From Henckelia pumila (lineage: Eukaryota > Streptophyta > Magnoliopsida > Lamiales > Gesneriaceae), in contig NC_133120.1 of NCBI RefSeq assembly GCF_033568475.1, forward strand, positions 49,035,751-49,099,750: a stretch of 64,000 nt of DNA. Reading direction: 5' to 3'. Each line of letters starts with the position of its first letter. Position 1 is the stretch's first letter. The notes under the pieces are model-generated. The model searched no databases. It saw nothing but the letters and a program-made list of their open reading frames with translations, and was not told where the DNA came from. Position numbers and translations under genes: made by a program. Positions 8,837-20,825 of the stretch are shown here, one piece after another.

Positions 8837-11787
8837 CTATTCATAAACGTGTTCTTGTATACATTCTGTCAACTCTGAAAGCACCTCTTTAATTTCTTCT
8901 AACGAGTACTCACCTTTTGAGAACTGTCACATATATATTATGTTAATAAAAAATCATATAACAATAACTTTGCAAATTTAAAACAATTTAGTTGTAATTA
9001 TTTGAGTTAAGAAAGATTACTATTGATCGTAGTGAAACGTTCTCGATATTCTCAACTTCTTGAATAATTTGTCTCATATATCTCATCACATAAAGACCAC
9101 ATTGTTTTGCATCTGGCTGCCGAGGACCCTATGGTAGTAGAGAAAAATTTTTGGTGACAAATTTAGATATTTAAACATAATATATTAAACATAAATTATG
9201 CATACCTGTACTACTACCCACATAGCATTCTTTCTACCCTTCCTTCCTTTGTTTGAGTTAAACAATCGCAAGGCCCTTCAATATACTTGATATATGAGTT
9301 TTTGTATGAGTGAAATAAATATTTGATAAAAATAAATAAATATAAACTCACATATCCACTACATATTTCCAATCATCATCACGAATGCGGTGACTTAAGG
9401 AATCCAACACATAAATAACATCCTTGTATGGTTGAATAACAGTGAGAATCCAATTATAGCTACGCAAAAAAAACATAATTAGTGCTTCTAATTCAATAAA
9501 TAATCGAAATAAAGCAACCAAATTGATATTTAAATTTTTACTTACCCGATATTACATGGCGCCAAAACTAGTTGATCAACCGATGCACCACTCAGTCTAT
9601 CTGCTAAAGCACTCGCCCTTTGGTTCAACCTTTCAAGCTTACTCTTTTTGTCATGTGTAGTTTCTCCCATATCCGAGATTCTGTGTGGATTCACAAATCT
9701 GAATTTTCCTTCCTTGTTATCTTCCAACATTTTTTTGTAAAGATACCTTTCATTGTAAATATAATAAAATAAAAATGAATGTAAGCAAAAATATGAAGTT
9801 GATGTATTACTTAGCTTAAAACCCAAAAAACTTACCATATATAGGCAATTACACAATTGCCTGATATTGGCCCAACATGATACAAACCATCAATGTCCTC
9901 ACAGTGCAAAAGAATTACACAATCATCATCGAACACCTCACGATCTAAACGCAGTGATATAAATCTTCCTTCACCCAAAGCATGCTTGCTATAACAATAC
10001 ATCATATGTAGTGACAGTGGGACAGAAGGTGACACAACATGTTTCTCTTTGGGTGGTGCCAAATCCTTCTTTCGAGGCTTCTATTAATTGTAAATACATA
10101 CAAGTTAGATAGGTTGAATAATGAATAAAGTTGCAATATCACATATACCTTATCTTGCTCCACTATCAAGTGTTGTGGCCAAGCCACATGGGTTCCAAGA
10201 GCATCGCCCACTACTTCACATTCATTTGCAATAGAAAATGGCAAAGGCGCTGATTTATCAACTACTACATCAATAGAGACTCGGTAGCAATTCTTTGGTA
10301 ATGGAACCCCATGAAGCAACTTTTGAGGATCAACACAAATAATTGTACCATAAGCAACAATATTTGTGCTAGATTCCAAAGTTAATGCAGCTGATTTACC
10401 CTAAAAAAGACAAATAGACATGTCAATAAGTTTTATTACATCTATTTAATATGACTCAAACTATTGTCATACCTGTAAAGCATCGACTTTGCTCAAAATC
10501 AGCACGTCTTCATAATCATTGTCTTCCATCTTGGCTTGGTTAACTTGATTTTTCACTGAGCAACTGCCTTTGTCATCCATTAAAATGTCGCGTGCACCCA
10601 TGTTATGCATCATTTCCTCAAGTCTTTGTAAGCGTGCACCTTGTTCAGAAATTATTCTATTTGCTTCCATCAACTTCATTTCATGCTCCACGAGTACATC
10701 TGTGGGAACTCCACTGCTCTTCAATGTTCTGCCAGCATTGAAATATAAGGTTGGAGTGACATGACCTCCAATCCCCCTCACACGCCCATCATATTCTTTG
10801 GTCTCAAGTGCTTTTGTAAGGATATCCTCTTTTGTCCCTTCAATTCTCAGCACACCATCTCTTTTTTGTTGGATATAATCATCATGTCATGCAAATTAAA
10901 AGAATAATTACTAAAACAATTGTCATTTCAAAAAACATGCTGATTTTCTAAAATGTGAATTCACTTACAATCTTTTGTACTCTTTGCGTCAAATCCTCCC
11001 CTTCAAAGTCTCCTGCTTTGTTGGCTCGTCCTTTCTTCCACATAATAGCCCTGTTAATGTCATCATCGTCACCTAATTCAGCCGCCTACAAGGAAGAAAA
11101 ATAAAATAACACATGTGAATAAATTGTATGTGAATAATTTGGATGGTTTGTAAAGAAATACTTACTATTTCAGACGCAAATCATGCATATCCCTTGCGTG
11201 AAAGCCGATGAGGATATACGTTTTGTTTTCTTCTATCTTTTTGTTGCTCACTTAGTTTCTAGTCATTTCAAATATGCGACAAGTCAAATTTGAATAATAG
11301 TTAAAGAAGGACTTTTGGTTGATTATGTACAAATTATAAAATAATAAAAAATCTTACAATGAAGTCTCCAGACATACGACTGATGACAAACGCACTCCAA
11401 TCATCTTTTGGTATACCATGACCAGCAGGTGGCTCATACAACTCCTCAGGTTTATCAAGCTTGCCTAAAATAAACGTCTGCGTAAGATGGGCTTTGTATT
11501 GACGCCACTTAATGTTTGCTGATCTCAAACAACCCTTCTTCCACTTTGCGTCAACATTATATGACAACTACAAATAACAAAAGCGAGAATACATTAGAAA
11601 TTAATAACATAATAATATTAAATATATCCTATATTTTAATACATGATAAATTACTTACATTAACCGAATCCCATATCAATTCTTTAACATCTATTGGAAC
11701 TTGCTTCCATGTCTTGTAAGAAATCTTGACCTTTTCCCGTGCAACCATGCCAATGTAACTCTGCATTCCAATAGCAGCTTCTCCCAT
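8837..11787 (-). pseudogene. CACTA-1 accessory gene: Transposase_24-like and Ulp1-like domains, about 12 exons
   Basis: Exons run from ATG at 11787 (MGEAAIGMQSYIGMV...) to TAG at 8837-8839. The first exons (11659-11787, 11358-11567, 11166-11258, 10969-11085) encode a Transposase_24/TNP1-like region with SANIKWRQYKAHLTQ and INRAIMWKKGR. Later exons (about 10473-10865, 10150-10400, 9837-10080, 9550-9750) include a predicted coiled segment (EHEMKLMEANRII). The last exons (9352-9459, ~9206-9285, ~9022-9129, ~8839-8927) form a C48/Ulp1-like domain with VIYVLDSL and QPDAKQCGLYVMRYM. The family His position reads Asn (YNWILTVI). A TGA at 11181-11183 in exon 3 interrupts SRKGYA-FASEI, so the copy is probably non-functional. 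Boundaries of the middle exons are approximate. Confidence 0.85.
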
Positions 11788-12430
11788 TTTTGCTTCTTTC
11801 ACTAATATTTATTGTTTGCAATTGTAGAGGGCAGAACCAACTTCACTAATCTGATTCTGCAAAAAATTTAATCTGCCATTAGCAAAGTGAGTGATTCTAA
11901 CAAAAAGTTTTAACAAGACTGAAGTTAATAGAATCTATGAGACGAATGGCACATAACAGATAGATTTAACATCAATATAAGATGAAAAAGTTCAGCACAA
12001 AACATAAGCAGACCTAATTTTTATACTAATTGTTGGCTGATGGTGCAACTCTTTGTATTGCAAGCCACCTTTCTAGTCATCACAAATTCGTAGGGATAAA
12101 AGAAAGAGCTGAGCTAAGGAGTTCCTCAACTAAGTTCAAGGTATCATCTGGGTTGAGTTTTTCAGCTCAACTGGAATTAAAGGATCAAACTGAGCTGGGA
12201 CATTTCCCTGCTCAACTTATCTCCACTCAGCTGACATCGATCCATGCAATATACAAAGTATTACTGTGGGGCCTTGCCAATCATCTAAGGGCTTGTCCCG
12301 AAGGATATATGGATATCCACATTAAAAGAAAAAAACCAAAATTACATTAATTTAGGGAAAACCAACGAGTATGCAACATTACTGGTATAAACTACAGAGA
12401 TAAGCCATTCACAAAAATAAAGATACTCAC
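11788..12430. other. CACTA-1 spacer between the two element genes, no gene seen
   Basis: No recognisable coding sequence. An open frame at 12030-12350 on the + strand is low in similarity to anything I know, and I treat it as chance. Confidence 0.45.
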
Positions 12431-12493
12431 AGATGAATACACTATCCCTACGAGCTCAAGAAAACCTGGGAGTAAAGGAACTTTGTCGATGGC
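12431..12493 (-). pseudogene. Captured exon of a CAAD/CURT1-like thylakoid protein
   Basis: A 63-bp segment lies between a good acceptor (TTTTCAAAACAG read on the minus strand) and donor (GTGAGT) and encodes AIDKVPLLPGFLELVGIVYS. This matches the signature of the CAAD domain of CURVATURE THYLAKOID 1-type proteins (ID-VPLLP-x-x-ELVG). Only this exon is recognised. A second possible exon at about 12645-12716 (VLASEKLLENKYKAAQRSKA) has an acceptor but soon meets a stop, and I cannot assign it. These look like host pieces carried between the two element genes. Confidence 0.6.
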
Positions 12494-13038
12494 CTGTTTT
12501 CAAATCAAAGACAGTGGACAGAAATTAAAAGATGAATTAAACCGTTAAATCAAATAAAATATATTGAAAATAAGTGCTTGCTATTCTACAGTTCAAACCA
12601 GATTTAGCCCCAAAAAAGCAGAAAAAACTTTGAAACAGCAGACGCTAATCAGGAACTGCTTTGCTTCGTTGGGCAGCTTTATATTTGTTCTCCAACAGCT
12701 TTTCAGAAGCCAAAACCTACAGCAAATACAAGCACTGATAAGTATTCGCTAGTTGTCGAACTCTTTCCTGTAAACTTTTAGATGCATTATGTAATCACAA
12801 ATAAATGCATTGTCTAGAAATAAGAAAGAAATATAGGCAACAACAAAAAATAAGAACAATTCATGTAAGATAGAAGTACTCTCAATATCCAAGAACTACT
12901 AATTTGCCATTGTTCGATTACTGAATGTCAAAAAATATCTGATCATAACTAACAATGTCAAACAAGCATCTTCAAAGCGTAAATAACATCTCAATGTAAA
13001 TTTTTTACAAATTCATCTCAAATGTGAAACTTAAGTAC

Positions 13039-16000
13039 TTAATTATTTTCAACCCAAATCCCATCACAGTCTTCACGAATGCATGGTTCATTGTCATCTG
13101 CAACATCAACATCCATTGGTGCTAACCCTCTGCTAGAAGACTGATAATGCATTGCAGTTTCTTCCAACTCTTCACCCTTTGTGTATTCAAAGTACTCCCT
13201 ACTTGGAGTCGCAAGTACAACACTCCATAAAGGATCTTCAGGAGCTTCAATGTAAAAAACTTGCTTCGCTTGGCTCGCTAAAATAAATGAATCAGATTTG
13301 TATCCAATTCTATGGAGGTTGACCAACGTGAATCCAAGATCATCTACCTTGATACCATTACTATTCTCCACCCAATTACATTTAAACATCGGAATTTGAA
13401 ATTTGTGGTAATCAACCACCCATATTTCTTGTATTACTCCATAAAAAACCATATCTGACACGATAGGATGTTTATCCTTTGCACTAGAAACTTGCATTGT
13501 CTTTGCAACTAAGCTGACTCCGGAGTTTTGAACAACTCGCATATCATCACGCTCTCTTGTAGCATAAGTAACCCCATCAATCAAATAACTAGAGTACTTT
13601 AAGACTTGCTTGGAAGGTCCACGCGCCATCCACTTTAATCTTTCGGGTACTTGATAAGTGGAATGATCATCAACACGTGCAACCTATATTATTTATGTGA
13701 TAACTTATTATTTATGCACAATCATGATAATAAATGTACGCCAATTGTGATAATAAATGAACTCACACGATCAAGCAACCAGGTACTAAACGTTCGGTTA
13801 TGCTCATCCTGTAACCACCTCTTGGACTTAGCCCTTTGTGGAAATCTTGCATTCAAATATGCCATGTGTTCCCTATTCAAATTATTATTACGAGTAAGCA
13901 AACATGTAGATTTAAGAAAACTTAATGAACATATTAGTAAGTGGAAGAAATTACTCAATATAGCGATCAGTGTCAACATCATTTTCCAATACATAACGAT
14001 GTGCTTGTTTCAACTCATCCTCAGCAATGGATTGCACAATTGCAACCGACAAAGGTTTAGTAAGTTCTATTTGTCGATGACTTGTAGGGATCCCAATTGT
14101 GTGCAAACTACCAAGATAGTCTGAGCAAAATTCAACCGCCTCTTCAGCAATATAACATTCAGCCATGCAACCTTCCGGTCTATTGCGATTTCGCACATAA
14201 CCTTTCAAAATCTTCATGTATCTTTCAAAGGGATACATGTACCTATACCAAACTGGGCCACATAATTTCACCTCTCGCACAAGATGAACTGTTAAATGAA
14301 TCATTATGTCAAAAAACGAAGGTGAAAAATACTTTTCAAGTAAACACAATATGATCACAATCTCTCTCTGCAGCTCATCCAACTTTGAGGGATTCATCAC
14401 TTTATTACATAGCTCATTGAAGAAGAAGAACAAACGAGTGATAGAGTCTCTGACATGTTTGGGCAAGACACCACGTATGGCCACTGGAAGTAATTGCTGC
14501 ATTAAAGTGTGGTAGTCGTGTGACTTAAGGCCAACAAGTTTCAAGTCCTTCATCGAAACAAAGTTTTTAACGTTGGATGAGTAACATGTAGGTAATTGCA
14601 TTCCACACAAAGAATTCAAAATCTTTCTTTTCTCATCTTTTGTAAGTGTATAACATGCTGCTGGCAGAAAAGATTTCTTCTCCCCCATCACTGGAGCCAA
14701 ATCTGTCCTCAAATTCATTTCAGCAAGGTCTAATCTAGCTGCAATTCCATCCTTTGTTTTTCCCGGAATGTCAAGCAACGTACCGAGAAGACTTTCATAG
14801 ACGTTCTTTTCTATATTCATCACATCAAGAACATGTCTAACATATAGATGTTTCCAATACTCAAGTTCAAAGAAAATTGATTTCTTTTTGAAGGATGGTT
14901 TTACATAATCCTTCGTGGACTGAATCTTCTTTCTCATTTTTCCCCAATGACAATGAATTCCATCGACTTTTTTTAACACTTCATCGCCACTCAATGGTTT
15001 GGGTGCAGGGTTGAACTCTTGGTACCCATTAAATGCCTTTCTTTGCCTTAGATAAGGATGATTTGCAGGTAGAAACCTTCTATGGCCTGTGTACGACATT
15101 TTCCTGCTATGTTTCAACCTTGTTGAATATGTTTCTTCACCACAAATCGGACATGCGTGATATCCTTTCACAATACATCCTGACATGTTTCCATATGCAG
15201 GAAAGTCATTGATGGTCCACAGCAAGACAGCTCTGAGCGAGAAGGTTTCTTGTCTATATGCATCATATGCTTCAACACTTGTATCCCATAGGAATTTCAA
15301 GTCATCGATTAGAGGTGCTAAGTAAACATCGATATCATTTCCTGGTTGTTTGGGACCAGAAATCAACATTGTGAGCATCATAAATTTTCTCTTCATACAC
15401 AACCACGGGGGAAGATTGTAAGTGATCATTAAAACTTGCCAACAACTATATGTAGAACTCATCATACCATGGGGATTGATCCCGTCAGCTGAAATGGACA
15501 ATCTAAGATTTCTTGAATCAGCAGCAAAATTTGGCCACTTGTGATCTACTAATTTCCAAGAAGGTGCATCAGCTGGATGGCGTAAGTATCCGTCATTAAG
15601 TCTTTTATCAGCATGCCAAGTCAGCTCCTTGGAAAACTCCTTATTCCAAAACATTCGTACAAATCTCGGAATTGGAGGGAAGTACCATAGAACCTTTGCA
15701 GGAACTCCTTCCTTTATCGTATCTTTTTGGCCCATCTTCCACCTTGACATCCCACAAGTAGGACAACTGTTCATGTCCTCATACTTCTTCCGGTATAAGA
15801 TGCAATCATTAGGACAAGCATGGATTTTCTCATAAGTAATCCCTAATGCACACAAGCTTTTCTTTGCATCGTAGAAAGATAAAGGCAATTCGTTGTCATC
15901 TGGAAGCATTTCTCCTAACAAATTGAGTAGGTCGGTGCAAATTTTGTCACTCCAACTATATTTGGCTTTCAAGTTGAATAATTTTACAACTGCAGATAAC

Positions 16001-16401
16001 CTTGTAAATTTACTGCATCCAGGATATAAAGGTTTCTCAGCATCTTCAAGTAGATTTTTGAATGTGGTTGGATTCTCAGCATAACTATCAAATGCAGCAT
16101 GCACCATATCTATTGGTTCCTCGGCATCAAACTTTGGTACATCTTCCCTTTCTTGATCACGATCATTATTTGAGTTCTTCATCGCAGACCTTTCACCATG
16201 CCATATCCAAGTATGATATGTCAAATCTATACCATTAAAATACACGTGTGCCCTTATAGTCTCTACCTTTTTCTTCTTCAGATTACCACATTTTGTACAT
16301 GGACAAGATATTGCTTCCCGATCCTCGGCATTTTTTATTGCAAATTTCAAGAAAGACTCTACTCCATGCTCATATTCCCTTGATAACCGAGACTTTGACA
16401 T
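13039..16401 (-). CDS. TNP2-type CACTA transposase, three exons, about 1,065 aa
   Basis: This is the protein expected to recognise and cut the CACTA ends. Exons are 16401-13955, 13872-13767 and 13683-13039, joined in phase by GT-AG introns, with start ATG at 16401 and stop at 13039-13041. The N-terminus has the transposase-associated domain with CPCTKCGN and HTWIWHGE. Next come CPNDCILYRKKYEDMNSCPTC, the Transposase_tnp2 core (FPAYGNMSGCIVKGYHACPIC, HLYVRHVLDVMNIEKNVYES), a DUF4218-like region (HLVREVKLCGPVWYRYMYPF) and, in exon 3, a DUF4216-like region (VFYGVIQEIWVVDY). I find no stop or frameshift in the modelled exons. A product of this length fits full-length plant TNP2 proteins. Confidence 0.92.
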
Positions 16402-16625
16402 CCATTCTTTTAGTAAGTAACACTATAGAGAATAAAATATATAATGTTAATATGTATATTTTCAAGCTGATGATAACCAAGACTTTGGCATCCATTCTTT
16501 GTCAATTTCAGGGGACGCAAAGCACATCATTGGCAATTTCAGGGAACTTCTTAAAGAGCTTTAGTATTTTCTGATTCTGATTTTTATACATATCATTGGC
16601 AATTTCAGGGAACGCAAAACAAATA
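16380..16625. repeat. Short local duplications upstream of the TNP2 start
   Basis: The segment around the transposase start codon (GATAACCGAGACTTTGACAT, about 16381-16412) is partly repeated as GATAACCAAGACTTTGGCAT at about 16469-16497. A second motif, ATCATTGGCAATTTCAGGGA, occurs at about 16527 and 16592, with a related piece near 16501. These are short direct repeats in the presumed promoter or 5' leader of the transposase gene. Confidence 0.7.
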
Positions 16626-17308
16626 ATCCATCTTCTGTTTCACCAATTGAGAAGCATATTCATTTAAATAGAAAACAAATAATTACATAGGTTAGCCAAA
16701 CATTAACTAGAATAGCCATCAGCTGGAGTTGGTAGTAATTTGGTGAGAAAAATGAGGTATAACTCAAAGATCATCACCAAAAAAAAAACAAAAAGGCTGT
16801 TATGCCAATTTAAAACAGTTGCCTTGCATGTTCAGGCATAATATATTCTACGGTTTTTATCATGTCAGCATGAACCAGAAAATAAATAAGCATCCACATT
16901 TAAACTACAAAATAAAGAATTAAAAAATAATTTTAATAGTCAGCTTAATGGTCAGCAACAAGATAAAGCAGTTCATAGAGTTGGCTACAGAATCGCCAAA
17001 TATTGGAAGAAATAAAATGTCTAAACAGAAGGGTACCTTCTTGAATTTCATATTTTAAATCAACAGAAAGATCTCTTAAACACAAAAGTTAATGGAAAAG
17101 TTAATGTCAACCCATGCAAACAAAAAAAATTATATGTTAATGGAAAAGAAATCATAATTTAAACCAACTTGAATCAAATCCACGACATTAAGTTAATCAT
17201 CAAAATTGATTTCTAATGATGCTCCTTTAAATTTTAATCTCCATATGGAAATAAGAAACAGGACAATGGGAAATTAAGCGTGCTTCCTCAAAAGCAAAAC
17301 AAGCATAC
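16626..17308. other. CACTA-1 interior, no gene seen
   Basis: AT-rich sequence without recognisable exons. It is likely the promoter side of the transposase gene or intron sequence of the captured fragment that follows. Confidence 0.4.
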
Positions 17309-17772
17309 CTGCTGGCCTCTATCAATGGAAGATGATCATTGTGTGGTTTTTCTATCACATTTTGTACCTGGAAATCCATAAATCATTGCATCATTATCAT
17401 CTGTTGTACAAGTTTTCCTAGACCATCTTTCTAGGCACATAAACTCATGAAAGGGTGAAGAATCTGAGACATATGAAGGCATCTTAGAGCAGTAGATTGA
17501 TATTTTGCATAGTGGGAACATATATTTTAAACAAAAATGTATATGAAACTTTAGCTACAGCAAACCTTGTGGTTTTGATAATTCCAATGACAATCAATCC
17601 TCAATTCTTACCAAAGAAAATGCAGATTCAGTAACTCTTGACTTTCTGGGGGTTGCTTTTTCAAATTCTGCGGCAATATGACAGTGAGCAGCTCTGGTTT
17701 TTTAGCACGAAGAGCTCCTCTGATTACGGCAATATTAGTACATGAAGCTCCTGATGTATAAATATGATTTTT
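17309..17772 (-). pseudogene. Captured exons of an unidentified conserved plant protein
   Basis: On the minus strand, exon 17772-17612 (acceptor TTTTTCTGCAG, donor GTAAGAA) encodes HIYTSGASCTNIAVIRGALR followed by KKPELLTVILPQNLKKQPPE. Exon 17350-17309 encodes EKPHNDHLPLIEASR. The composition and phrasing look like a real conserved protein, and both pieces seem to belong to one host gene, but I cannot name it. The residues between them (about 17351-17611) do not give a clear exon. It has no link to transposition and is best read as another captured host fragment. Confidence 0.5.
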
Positions 17773-18800
17773 CTGCAGAAAAAGAATATGGTTTTGAGAC
17801 AAGAATTCATACAGAAAATCATGGATATAAATGAGTGGACATCATAAAGAAAAAGAATCAACAGTTAAAGTGATAAGTCAGATTGAAAAATTCCAAAAAG
17901 AAGTCACATTTATGTTTACTCATTCCTTCTCAGCCATTTGGATAACTCAGTTTAAGAGAATTCACTTTGAATGGTCTAGGTTCATAAAAAGATAAATTCA
18001 TCACAAATAAGTAAATAATTTACTGGATATTCAAGCTACTACCATGGAACAAAATCAAGTCTCACATGCTTCTAATAAAAGATTGAATAAATGCAATGAT
18101 TGAAGGACATGGACCCATTTAAGGGGATCTCCATTTTTCCATAGAACTCGCAATTCTAAAGTTTACTGACTACCTTGAATTAATAAATTCAATGCTATAC
18201 TAAGTGGAGCACTCGGTCTCAACAAAGCTAGTGGACGCCCCTTTGGCTCTACAATTTTGGGAAGCCAAGTGTTAACAACAGTTTTTCATTAATTTTTTTT
18301 CTTTACGAAAATTGATTCTATAATCATATGGATTCAAGAAAACCAACAGAATATACCAATACAAAATCATAATCTCAGTTTCTATATTAACAAATTTTTG
18401 ATGTAATCACAGCCATGTTTCTCTGGATTAAAGTAGTGTCAGGGATTTTCTTCTAGGAACTGCTTTCTGTTCTTCCATTATAGAATTTTGAAATTCTGTG
18501 AAGGAAAATTTAAAGTAATTGTATTATTTCTCTGAAGAACAAAAATTTATGTAGTTTATTTGCTGTAATCACTGCCCTGTCTTCCCAAATATTATACAGG
18601 TTGGTTATCATGAATGATTGGAATATCAAAGCTTCCTCGAAAAATTGCTAAAGTTTTGGTAAATACATAAACTTTGACGAGAAAATAAAAAAAAAAAAAT
18701 TGGCAGCAACCACATCACACTATCACAGCAAGAAAAGGCAGATGAAAACGTGTACCAAAACAAAGTGTGAAGCAACAATCTTTCATCCGAGGTTGGCCAT
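17773..18800. other. CACTA-1 interior, no gene seen
   Basis: AT-rich sequence with no recognised exon. It may contain flanking intron sequence of the captured terpene synthase piece. Confidence 0.4.
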
Positions 18801-19839
18801 ACTAGAAGATGCCCTTGTTTTCACTAAAAACTGCCTCAAATCCATGGCACCAAACCTCAAGCATTCTCCCCTCAAGAAACAAGTAGAACATGCCCTTGTC
18901 CAAGCTTTACATTTCGGGTATCTAAGATTTGAGTTGTACCATTACATTTGTGTCTATGAAGAATATGAATACTTGAGGGATGAATCGCTTCTCAAGTTTG
19001 CCAAATTGGACTACAATGCATTGCAAATGCTGCACAAAAAAGAACTCTGTGAACTCTCGAGGTAACATTGCTCTCAATAACGTAATGACAATTAGTGCAA
19101 ATTAAATCTGGCCACAACATGCAACTAACCGTGGGAGAGGAATACCTTCGGATGAAAATTTTCATATTTATGAGCTATCTGCGTGTTTAGTTCTCTTATT
19201 ATATATCAGAAATGTTGGCAATCATGTTCAGGAGCTGAACGGCAATAGTTTGATTTTAAATCAACTTTGAAATTGAAATACATTAGGTTAATTATATATT
19301 TTTTAATTTGTTTCACAGGTGGTGGAAAGAATTGAACCTTACATCTAAACTTCCTTATGCTAGAGACAGACTTGTTGAGTGTTACTTTTGGGCTGTGGGA
19401 ACATATCATTTGCCTAAGTATTCTCGAGGCCGAGTCATGTTGACGAAAAACTTGAAAATGCTATCTGTACTCGACGACACATTTGACGTTTATGGTACAA
19501 AGGAAGAATTAGAAGCCTTTACCAAGGCAATTCAAAGGTAAAAGAAAGCATAAATAGCTCTAGTAAGTAATAAACATAAATCGTATCTACTTGACAATAT
19601 TATGGTCATGTTTATAGTTTGTGTCACTTAACCATTGCTCATGGTTGCTAAGACCAATTCATCCCAATTGCTAGCTTAATAATTAATTCATTGTTGGTTG
19701 TTTCAGGTGGGATATTAAAGAGATTGATCTACTGCCGGAGTATATGAAACCACTTTATTCCACCATGTTGACACTCTTTGAGGAATTTAAGGAAGAACTA
19801 GCTGCAGAAGGAAGATCAATTGCAACAAGCATTCACTAA
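18801..19839 (+). pseudogene. Captured fragment of a sesquiterpene synthase (TPS-a type), three exons
   Basis: Exons about 18801-19061, 19319-19537 and 19707-19839 are joined by GT-AG introns in correct phase. They encode the middle of a class I terpene synthase: [44 protein letters not shown], the [10 protein letters not shown] motif, the metal-binding DDTFD aspartate motif followed by [15 protein letters not shown], then RWDIKEIDLLPEYMKPLYS. The exon junctions match the usual terpene synthase positions. Similarity stops after FEEFKEELAAEGRS and the frame ends at TAA 19837-19839. The N-terminal domain and the NSE/DTE motif region are missing, so it cannot be a complete enzyme. It lies inside CACTA-1 in the orientation opposite to the transposase. 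Confidence 0.93.
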
Positions 19840-20640
19840 ATAATGAAACAATCGAGAGAATTTATCTAAAAAAGATCAAGGAAATAAATTATTTTCCCTG
19901 CAACCCACAAACACCTACTCTACAACAACAAAGGAAATCAAAAAGGCGAAACAGGATTGTTCATAAACAGTGAGACACAAAATTTTATAAATCAAGAAGG
20001 AGAGAAAGGGATCGTAATCGAGAAGGGGGAGAAGTCTGATTTGGGGATTTGGGACGAATAGATAACATAGTTTTGTACGAAGCCTGCAATACACTCACTG
20101 AAAAATGCCAGATTTTAGAATACAAAATCAAAGGGAACAAAATACGATAAAAGTTTCCACATACTTTGAGGAAACCAATTCTCCAAAGAGAAACAATGGC
20201 AAATAAACAAACAAACATACTCATTAAAATGCGACAAGAGTAAAATTCTCAAACAGATAGAAGGCATTCTACTCACCAAATTCTTGCCAGCACTTGCGTT
20301 GGATTCGCGACTCTTGGAGGTGAGTCCCGTGAGGGTATACGCATATAAACCCAAGTTGGAAGGAAATTAGAGCTCTTCCACTGGTGGTTGTTCCCTCAAG
20401 AAATAAAAGAAGCCGAGGAAATCGATTGCAAATTTAGAGCTCTTGGAGAAGGCTTGTCGGAGATCACTTCAAAATTCGTCTAAGAATCGAGCAAAAATTG
20501 ACATGGGATTTTCAATTGAAAGAGAGAAAAGGAGAAAGGCTAGGGATCAGACGCGAGAAGAGAAGGAATCGGGAAGCGTTTGATTTGGGGATCTGGTTAA
20601 TATTATTTATTTTATGATTTATTTTAAATAAAAATAATAC
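19840..20640. other. CACTA-1 interior, no gene seen
   Basis: A mixed stretch without recognisable coding similarity. It precedes the right subterminal repeats and may hold the promoter of the minus-strand element genes; I see no specific signal. Confidence 0.4.
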
Positions 20641-20825
20641 ATTTTCTACAACACTATTTAAAAAGGGTTGTTATACATGAAAAAAAAACGCTAATAGACA
20701 ACGCTTTTAAAAGCGTTGTCTTTGACCCCAAAAAAAGTCTATTCCACAACGCTTTGTAAATAAAGCGTTGTCTTTCTTAAATAAAAAACATATAACGACA
20801 ACGCTTTTAGTAAAAAGCGTTGTCT
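20641..20825. repeat. CACTA-1 right subterminal repeats (inner part)
   Basis: AACGCTTTTAAAAGCGTTGTC, CACAACGCTTTGTAAATAAAGCG and similar palindromes repeat the left-end motif. The block is cut at 20825 by CACTA-2 and resumes at 27098. Confidence 0.88.

Noticed and set aside
12030-12350. 106-codon plus-strand frame in CACTA-1
   Set aside because: No similarity to known proteins, no splice or start context, and it runs opposite to the element genes.
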